Below are positions 58,377 to 64,000 of a stretch of DNA of 64,000 bases, one piece after another. Source of the stretch: Glaciecola sp. XM2 (GTDB lineage Bacteria > Pseudomonadota > Gammaproteobacteria > Enterobacterales > Alteromonadaceae); contig NZ_JAHEOJ010000020.1 in assembly GCF_018595715.1 (NCBI RefSeq), forward strand, positions 620,001 to 684,000. The letters run 5' to 3'. Positions within the stretch are counted from its first letter, which is position 1; each line of letters begins with the position of its first letter. Both the position numbers and the translations under genes were made by a program. A model generated the notes under the pieces. That model saw nothing but the letters and a program-made list of their open reading frames with translations. It was not told the origin of the DNA and made no database searches.

Positions 58377-58636
58377 TTTGTTCACCTCTACTAATCTAGG
58401 TCTTATGCCTTAGCAATGATGATTTTATGTTTATTATGTGTATTGTTTCTTTTCAATACCTAATGTTTACATGCTTTTTCTATTTTAAAAAGCATCGCTT
58501 AAAAGATAAGCAATTTATGTTCCAATCAGATTACATCTTTCTTGCATTTATATGACAATGTATCGCCAAAAAGTTCAAGTTGTGCAGTCGCAGGCCGGGA
58601 TAATGGGTTACGATGTCTTTACAGTCGGTGATTTAC

Positions 58637-60127
58637 TCAGTTGTCCGTCTCAAGGATCTGAGCCGTTTCGAGGGGTATCGGGGTTTCATCAGGTTCGTCT
58701 AACAACTCATCTGGAATGGTGGGAAGCGTTTCTTGCTGCTCTAACCACAGCAGACTGTCATAATAACGGCGGATGTTATCAACGTAATTGACCGCCTCGT
58801 CGCCGCGGGCGTATCCAAAACGTGTGAATTGATAATAGCGCTTTTGTCTAAGTAGCGGCAGGTGCTGTTTGACGTCTATCCACAAGTCGGGGTTATAACC
58901 AAGGGACTCGGTTATCCGCCTGGCATCTTCAAGGTGCCCAAGGCCAACATTGTATGCCGCCATTGCCATCCAAATTCTATCGGGCTCTTGAATTCGCTCG
59001 GGGATCCTACGCAATAGGCTCGCAAAATACCTTGCGCCACCACTAATGCTTTGCTCGGCATCGGTACGCTTGTCAACGCCCATATCTTTTGCAGTGCCGC
59101 GGGTAAGCATCATCATGCCGCGCACACCTGTGGGTGATACCGCATCAGGATCCCAATGACTTTCTTGATAGGCCATTGCCGCCAATAGGCGCCAGTCGAG
59201 CTCCCCTGCGTGCGCTTCAAACATCTCTCGGTATTCAGGTAATTTAGTATTAACTGCTCGCATAAATGCGCGAGTGTCTACGAAATCGAAGGTGCGCACA
59301 TGGCCAAAGTATTTATCTTCGAGCGCAGCAAGTTTTCCGCTTGACTGCATACTTCCAAAGTAGTCGAGTAGAGCAGCGCGCAACGAGTCATCGGTTTGTT
59401 TGTTCATCAGCCACGCGATTTGCAGTGTATCGGTCAACGAAAACCCAATCCCTAAATTCGGAAAACGTCTGCGGGCAACAGCCAAAATATTAGAATCTGA
59501 AATGGTGTAATCAAGCTCATCGTTTGACACCATCTCTAAGAGCTCTTCAATATCTTTGTCGGAAGTTTCACTCCAATTCACATTATCGGCAGTAGCCGCA
59601 GCGTATTCTAGAGGTTCCCGATAAAGGTCGTTGGCAATGATCATGAGTTCGCCATCGAGTTGCTCAATGTTACGCGGGCGGTTTTGCCCTTTTTTGTAAA
59701 TTAACTCAAAATTTAATTCTTGATACGCCGGCCCAAACTTGTACTTCTGTCTGCGCTTATCGGTCATGGTAATGTTCGCGGCAACCAAATCAACGCGATT
59801 TTCATCTAGCTGGGCAATCACTTCACCAAAATCATAATACGGGTAGACTTCTAGTTTTACCCCTAAATAATCTGCAAAGCCAACCGCCAGTTCGTATTCA
59901 AAGCCTTCTGCAGAGGTCGCGCCGTTGTAATAGGTGGTGCGGCCATAGACTGAGCCAACCTTAATTACGCCTTCGTCTAAAATGCGTCCGAGTGTGGAGT
60001 CCTTTACATGAGGGGTGCAGCTCATCAGGGTAAGCAAAGCCACGGCTAACCAAAACAGGCGACCGAATGTGTTGTTATGTATCCGCAGTGCGCGATATAA
60101 CCAGAGTTTTTCTTGCATGTTTGGCAT
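58637..60127 (-). CDS. mltF: Membrane-bound lytic murein transglycosylase F
   Basis: The product has about 496 residues: an N-terminal hydrophobic segment with a lipobox-like LMSC, a family 3 solute-binding domain (about residues 45-265) and a C-terminal SLT lysozyme-like domain with the catalytic glutamate in AAMAYQESHWDP and the GVRGMMMLT block. It cleaves peptidoglycan glycosidic bonds with anhydro-ring formation. The ATG at 60127 is used; a GTG at 60142 and an ATG at 60118 are alternatives. It is divergent from purL, as in E. coli. Confidence 0.93.
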   Translation of the reverse strand: MPNMQEKLWLYRALRIHNNTFGRLFWLAVALLTLMSCTPHVKDSTLGRILDEGVIKVGSVYGRTTYYNGATSAEGFEYELAVGFADYLGVKLEVYPYYDFGEVIAQLDENRVDLVAANITMTDKRRQKYKFGPAYQELNFELIYKKGQNRPRNIEQLDGELMIIANDLYREPLEYAAATADNVNWSETSDKDIEELLEMVSNDELDYTISDSNILAVARRRFPNLGIGFSLTDTLQIAWLMNKQTDDSLRAALLDYFGSMQSSGKLAALEDKYFGHVRTFDFVDTRAFMRAVNTKLPEYREMFEAHAGELDWRLLAAMAYQESHWDPDAVSPTGVRGMMMLTRGTAKDMGVDKRTDAEQSISGGARYFASLLRRIPERIQEPDRIWMAMAAYNVGLGHLEDARRITESLGYNPDLWIDVKQHLPLLRQKRYYQFTRFGYARGDEAVNYVDNIRRYYDSLLWLEQQETLPTIPDELLDEPDETPIPLETAQILETDN

Positions 60128-60196
60128 TGTGAACAAAAGCACAAATATTATCCAGTATACTTTTTTAAAAAATCGCGAATTAGCACCTTTTCTGGC

Positions 60197-60225
60197 TTAT
60201 AAAATGTGTCGTATTCCACTATAAT
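60197..60225 (+). promoter_or_regulatory. Probable purL promoter
   Basis: TTATAA (60197-60202) and a perfect TATAAT (60220-60225) are 17 bases apart. The expected start is near 60232, about 60 bases before the purL ATG. Confidence 0.6.
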
Positions 60226-60241
60226 TCGCGCACTTTCTCCA

Positions 60242-60265
60242 ATTGCTAGTACTTAAACTAGCAAT
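60242..60265 (+). promoter_or_regulatory. Inverted repeat in the purL leader, possible operator
   Basis: Perfect 9-bp arms (ATTGCTAGT / ACTAGCAAT) are separated by ACTTAA, about 10 bases after the probable transcription start of purL. It may be a repressor site or a leader hairpin; it does not look like the E. coli PurR box. Confidence 0.5.
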
Positions 60266-60290
60266 GTACTTGCTCATACGGACTCGCACT

Positions 60291-63200
60291 ATGCTTACTT
60301 TGTTTGGCTCCTCGGCTCTCTCTTTGTTTAATCAGCAAAAATTATTGCAACATACACGCCAACAAGGTCTTTCTCTAACAGGCATTAGCGCGCGTTATGT
60401 TCACTTTGTTGATTGTCAGCAACCTTTGAACGAAGATGCACTCGATACCTTACAAAAACTACTGACCTATGGTCCTGCAGATAGCGCCGGTAGCGATATC
60501 TCGCCCACATTACTGGTGGTACCAAGAGCAGGAACAATCTCGCCGTGGTCGAGCAAGGCTACCAACATTGCACACAACTGTGGCTTAACCGAGATCAGCA
60601 GAATTGAACGGGGCATTGCTTATTTCATTGACGCAGATGCTGATTTTAATATTGATGATGTATCACCTTTGCTTCACGACCGTATGACCCAAACCGTATT
60701 GCATTCCTTGGATAATGCGGAGCATTTGTTTGCTCACACTGAAGCCACATCGTTTAAGCAAGTGGACGTGTTAGGCGCGGGTAAGGCTGCATTAGAAGAA
60801 GCGAATACCACCTTAGGTTTGGCGCTCGCAGATGATGAAGTGGATTATCTGGTAGAGAACTTTATTAAACTAGGGCGTAATCCAAACGACATAGAGCTTT
60901 ACATGTTTGCGCAAGCCAACTCTGAGCACTGTCGCCACAAAATTTTTAACGCTGATTGGACGATAGATTCAGAACAACAGCCCAAATCGCTGTTTAAAAT
61001 GATAAAAAACACCTTTGAACAGACACCAGAATTTGTCTATTCCGCCTACAAAGACAATGCCGCAGTAATGGAAGGGTGGGAAGCGGGACGCTTTTATGCG
61101 CAGCGAACCGAGCATGGCCATCGCTACGATTACCACCATGAACCCATTGATATTTTGATGAAGGTAGAAACTCACAATCACCCCACGGCAATCTCTCCAT
61201 TCCCTGGGGCAGCAACGGGGTCTGGCGGCGAAATCCGTGATGAAGGAGCTACGGGGCGTGGCTCTAAGCCCAAAGCGGGATTAGTCGGTTTTAGTGTATC
61301 TAATTTACATCTGCCCGAACAAACGCAGCCTTGGGAAGTGCCTTATGGCAAGCCTGACAGAATTGTTTCGGCTCTTGATATTATGATCCACGGTCCGTTA
61401 GGTGGCGCCGCGTTTAACAACGAGTTTGGCCGCCCTAATATTTTGGGCTATTTCAGAACCTTTGAGGCACAAGTAAACTCATTCAACGGACTTGAGGTAC
61501 GTGGCTATCACAAGCCAATTATGCTCGCGGGCGGCTTGGGCAATATTAAGCGTGAACACATCGAAAAAGGTGAAATTACCGTCGGTGCTAAGTTAATTGC
61601 ACTCGGTGGCCCGGCAATGAATATTGGTCTGGGCGGCGGCGCAGCATCGTCGGTTGCCTCTGGCCAAAGCTCAGCAGATTTAGACTTTGCGTCGGTGCAG
61701 CGCGATAACCCAGAAATGGAGCGTCGTTGCCAAGAGGTGATAGACCGCTGCTGGCAAATGGGCGAAGACAACCCGATTCAGTTTATTCACGACGTTGGCG
61801 CAGGTGGTTTATCGAATGCATTCCCCGAGCTAGTCAATGATGGCGGCCGTGGTGGCATCTTTGAAATCCGCAATATCCATTGTGATGAGCCGGGCATGAC
61901 GCCTTTAGAAATTTGGTGTAACGAGTCCCAAGAGCGTTATGTTATGTCAGTTGCCCCTGAGAATATGGCGTTATTTACCGAGATTTGTGAACGTGAGCGC
62001 GCACCGTTTGCGGTAGTAGGCGAGGCAACACAAGCCCTTCACCTTACCTTGAGCGACCGTTTGTTTGGCAATAAACCCATTGATATGCCCTTGGATGTAC
62101 TGTTAGGCAAGCCGCCTAAAATGCATCGCGATGTCAGTTCAACAACAGCAAAGGGCGATGATTTCAGCACCGCTGGAATCGACTTAAACGATGCTGCCCA
62201 GCGCTTACTGCAGCTCCCCACCATCGCTGAAAAAACCTTTCTTATTACCATTGGCGATAGAAGCGTGACCGGCATGGTCGCTCGAGATCAAATGGTCGGC
62301 CCTTGGCAAGTACCCGTTGCCGATGTAGCGGTGACCACCAGCGCGTTTGACTCCTATCAGGGGGAAGCGATGGCAATGGGCGAGCGCACGCCAGTTGCAC
62401 TCATTAACTATGGCGCATCTGCGCGTTTAGCGGTGGGAGAAACCATTACCAACATTGCTGCAGCCTATATTGGCGACATCAAACGCATCAAGCTTTCTGC
62501 TAACTGGATGGCAGCAGCCGGTCATCCCGGTGAGGATGCTGGCCTATATGAAGCGGTAAAAGCCATTGGCGAAGAATTATGCCCTGCGCTAGGCTTAGCC
62601 ATTCCAGTAGGTAAAGACTCCATGTCGATGAAGACCGCTTGGGATGATAAGTCTGTTACCGCGCCACTATCGCTGGTGATTACAGGCTTTGGCGCAGTAC
62701 GTGATGTGCGCAAAACCTTAACGCCAGAGCTCGATACAAGCAACCAAGCAGGGGCCCTGTATTTACTTGATATTGCTCGTGGCAAACAGCGCTTAGGTGG
62801 TTCATGTTTAGCGCAAGTTTATCAAGCTATTGGCAACCAAGCACCAGACGTAGACAGCGCAGCTGATTTACTAAGCTTTTTTAACGCCGTGCAGAGTATG
62901 AATGAAAAAGGACTTATTCAGGCGTATCACGACCGTTCTGATGGCGGTGTTTTTGCCACGCTAGTAGAAATGGCCTTTGCGGCAAAAACTGGCTTAGATA
63001 TAGACGTGAGTGGATTAGGCACAGATGCAGCCGCTAGTTTGTTTAACGAAGAACTTGGCGCCGTATTACAAATATCAGATGAAAACATTGATGCGGTGAC
63101 GGCCATATTAAATACCCATGGTTTATCAGAGTGTTTCCACTCAATAGCCAAGCTAAACGCGGAAGACGAGATTCGCATAGTGCACAATGGTAAGACCATT

Positions 63201-64000
63201 ATGCAAAACACACGAGTGCATTACAGAACCCTTTGGGCTTCTACTACTCATGCTATGCAAACCCTTAGAGACAACCCTAAGTGCGCCGCGCAAGAGCACG
63301 CAGCTAAGCAAGATGCAAAAGACCCAGGCTTACACGCAAAACTAAGTTTTGACATAAATGAAGATGTTGCGGCCCCCTTTATTATTCGTGGGCATAAACC
63401 AAAACTTGCCGTGTTAAGGGAGCAAGGGGTGAACTCACATCTCGAAATGGCTGCCGCTTTCCACAGAGCAGGATTTGAGGCCATCGATGTGCATATGAGC
63501 GACTTGGCAAGTGGCAGAGCCAATTTAGAAGATTTTAATGGTCTAGTTGCCTGTGGCGGCTTTAGCTACGGTGATGTGTTAGGTGCAGGTGAGGGCTGGG
63601 CGAAGTCGATTTTATATCGCAACGCGCTGCGCGATCAGTTTGAAGCTTTCTTCCATCGTAAATCTACGTTTTCGCTGGGCGTGTGTAATGGCTGTCAGAT
63701 GATGTCAAATTTGAAGTCGTTAATCCCAGGTGCTGAATTATGGCCGCACTTTGTGACCAACGAGTCTGAGCGATTTGAAGCGCGCTTTGCGATGGTAGAG
63801 ATTGTTGAATCACCCTCTGTCATGCTTGCCGATATGCAAGGCTCGCGTATGCCAATTGCGGTTTCTCATGGTGAGGGGCGCGCAGAGCTCGCACAAGACA
63901 ATCAGCTGGCGCAAATCATTCAAAACAATCAACTATCTATGCAGTATGTTGATAATTTTGGCAAGGTGACTGAGCGTTATCCGGCTAATCCAAATGGCTC
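60291..64000 (+). CDS. purL: Phosphoribosylformylglycinamidine synthase, 3'-truncated by window edge
   Basis: An uninterrupted frame of about 1236 codons runs to the window end; the E. coli protein has 1295 residues, so about 60 codons are missing. It is the large single-chain PurL of purine synthesis, with a FGAM-synthase domain ([51 protein letters not shown]) and a C-terminal glutaminase domain with its nucleophile in [10 protein letters not shown]. The ATG at 60291 gives the usual N-terminus. A promoter and an inverted repeat lie in front. Confidence 0.96.
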   Translation, partial: MLTLFGSSALSLFNQQKLLQHTRQQGLSLTGISARYVHFVDCQQPLNEDALDTLQKLLTYGPADSAGSDISPTLLVVPRAGTISPWSSKATNIAHNCGLTEISRIERGIAYFIDADADFNIDDVSPLLHDRMTQTVLHSLDNAEHLFAHTEATSFKQVDVLGAGKAALEEANTTLGLALADDEVDYLVENFIKLGRNPNDIELYMFAQANSEHCRHKIFNADWTIDSEQQPKSLFKMIKNTFEQTPEFVYSAYKDNAAVMEGWEAGRFYAQRTEHGHRYDYHHEPIDILMKVETHNHPTAISPFPGAATGSGGEIRDEGATGRGSKPKAGLVGFSVSNLHLPEQTQPWEVPYGKPDRIVSALDIMIHGPLGGAAFNNEFGRPNILGYFRTFEAQVNSFNGLEVRGYHKPIMLAGGLGNIKREHIEKGEITVGAKLIALGGPAMNIGLGGGAASSVASGQSSADLDFASVQRDNPEMERRCQEVIDRCWQMGEDNPIQFIHDVGAGGLSNAFPELVNDGGRGGIFEIRNIHCDEPGMTPLEIWCNESQERYVMSVAPENMALFTEICERERAPFAVVGEATQALHLTLSDRLFGNKPIDMPLDVLLGKPPKMHRDVSSTTAKGDDFSTAGIDLNDAAQRLLQLPTIAEKTFLITIGDRSVTGMVARDQMVGPWQVPVADVAVTTSAFDSYQGEAMAMGERTPVALINYGASARLAVGETITNIAAAYIGDIKRIKLSANWMAAAGHPGEDAGLYEAVKAIGEELCPALGLAIPVGKDSMSMKTAWDDKSVTAPLSLVITGFGAVRDVRKTLTPELDTSNQAGALYLLDIARGKQRLGGSCLAQVYQAIGNQAPDVDSAADLLSFFNAVQSMNEKGLIQAYHDRSDGGVFATLVEMAFAAKTGLDIDVSGLGTDAAASLFNEELGAVLQISDENIDAVTAILNTHGLSECFHSIAKLNAEDEIRIVHNGKTIMQNTRVHYRTLWASTTHAMQTLRDNPKCAAQEHAAKQDAKDPGLHAKLSFDINEDVAAPFIIRGHKPKLAVLREQGVNSHLEMAAAFHRAGFEAIDVHMSDLASGRANLEDFNGLVACGGFSYGDVLGAGEGWAKSILYRNALRDQFEAFFHRKSTFSLGVCNGCQMMSNLKSLIPGAELWPHFVTNESERFEARFAMVEIVESPSVMLADMQGSRMPIAVSHGEGRAELAQDNQLAQIIQNNQLSMQYVDNFGKVTERYPANPNG

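Noticed and set aside
58552-58791. 79-codon plus-strand frame at the end of mltF
   Set aside because: Most of it is antisense to conserved mltF coding sequence.
1-64000. CRISPR arrays, insertion sequences, prophage, toxin-antitoxin pairs, tRNA or rRNA genes
   Set aside because: No regularly spaced repeats, transposase or integrase frames, or tRNA-like cloverleaf sequences were noticed on either strand.

Overview
This window is chromosomal DNA from a marine-type gammaproteobacterium, most likely Alteromonadales (Alteromonadaceae or a close relative). The grounds are the gene orders glnD-map/rpsB-tsf-pyrH-frr-uppS-cdsA-dxr-rseP-bamA-skp, queF/syd/csrB/truC/yqcA and tadA-mltF/purL, and families typical of that order (DUF3192, DUF3549, DUF3301, Syd). 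No rRNA, tRNA, CRISPR array, transposase or prophage gene was seen.

Region 1 (1-16.4 kb) is the 3' part of a surface-polysaccharide (O-antigen type) locus, clearly richer in A+T up to about 10.6 kb. It holds a flippase (cut by the window edge), a Wzy-like polymerase, three glycosyltransferases, and an acetamido-to-acetamidino amidation module (two PP-loop amidotransferases around a HisH/HisF-like pair). A PglC-PglD-PglE-PglF-like set predicts an N,N'-diacetylbacillosamine-type first sugar. UDP-glucose dehydrogenase and GalU end the region.

Region 2 (16.4-28.8 kb) is mixed housekeeping: a ComEA-like protein, NAD-type isocitrate dehydrogenase, a tight queF-diguanylate cyclase-ppnN operon, syd, a DUF3192 lipoprotein, a GNAT protein behind a perfect FNR-type site, and a CsrB-type regulatory RNA that is not a protein gene. 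The RNA sits behind a perfect GacA/UvrY palindrome, in the same neighbourhood as E. coli csrB. Then come DUF3301/DUF3549 genes, truC, yqcA and a membrane diguanylate cyclase.

Region 3 (28.8-53.4 kb) is the conserved translation / isoprenoid / outer-membrane assembly / lipid A / replication supercluster: a thioesterase, dapD, glnD, map, then rpsB through accA and tilS. The striking difference from the usual order is that lpxD is missing between skp and fabZ; a terminator stands there instead.

Region 4 (53.4-64 kb) has a third diguanylate cyclase, a KefB-like antiporter, coq7, a PspB-like small membrane protein, tadA, an unrecorded-looking 50-residue very basic small ORF, mltF and purL (3' end beyond the window).

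The strongest candidates for something new are the small basic ORF, the lpxD gap, the double amidotransferase module with an active-site-altered HisF, the 22-bp tandem repeat in the skp leader and the purL leader palindrome. Nothing in the window looks like a defence island or a wholly new multi-gene system.
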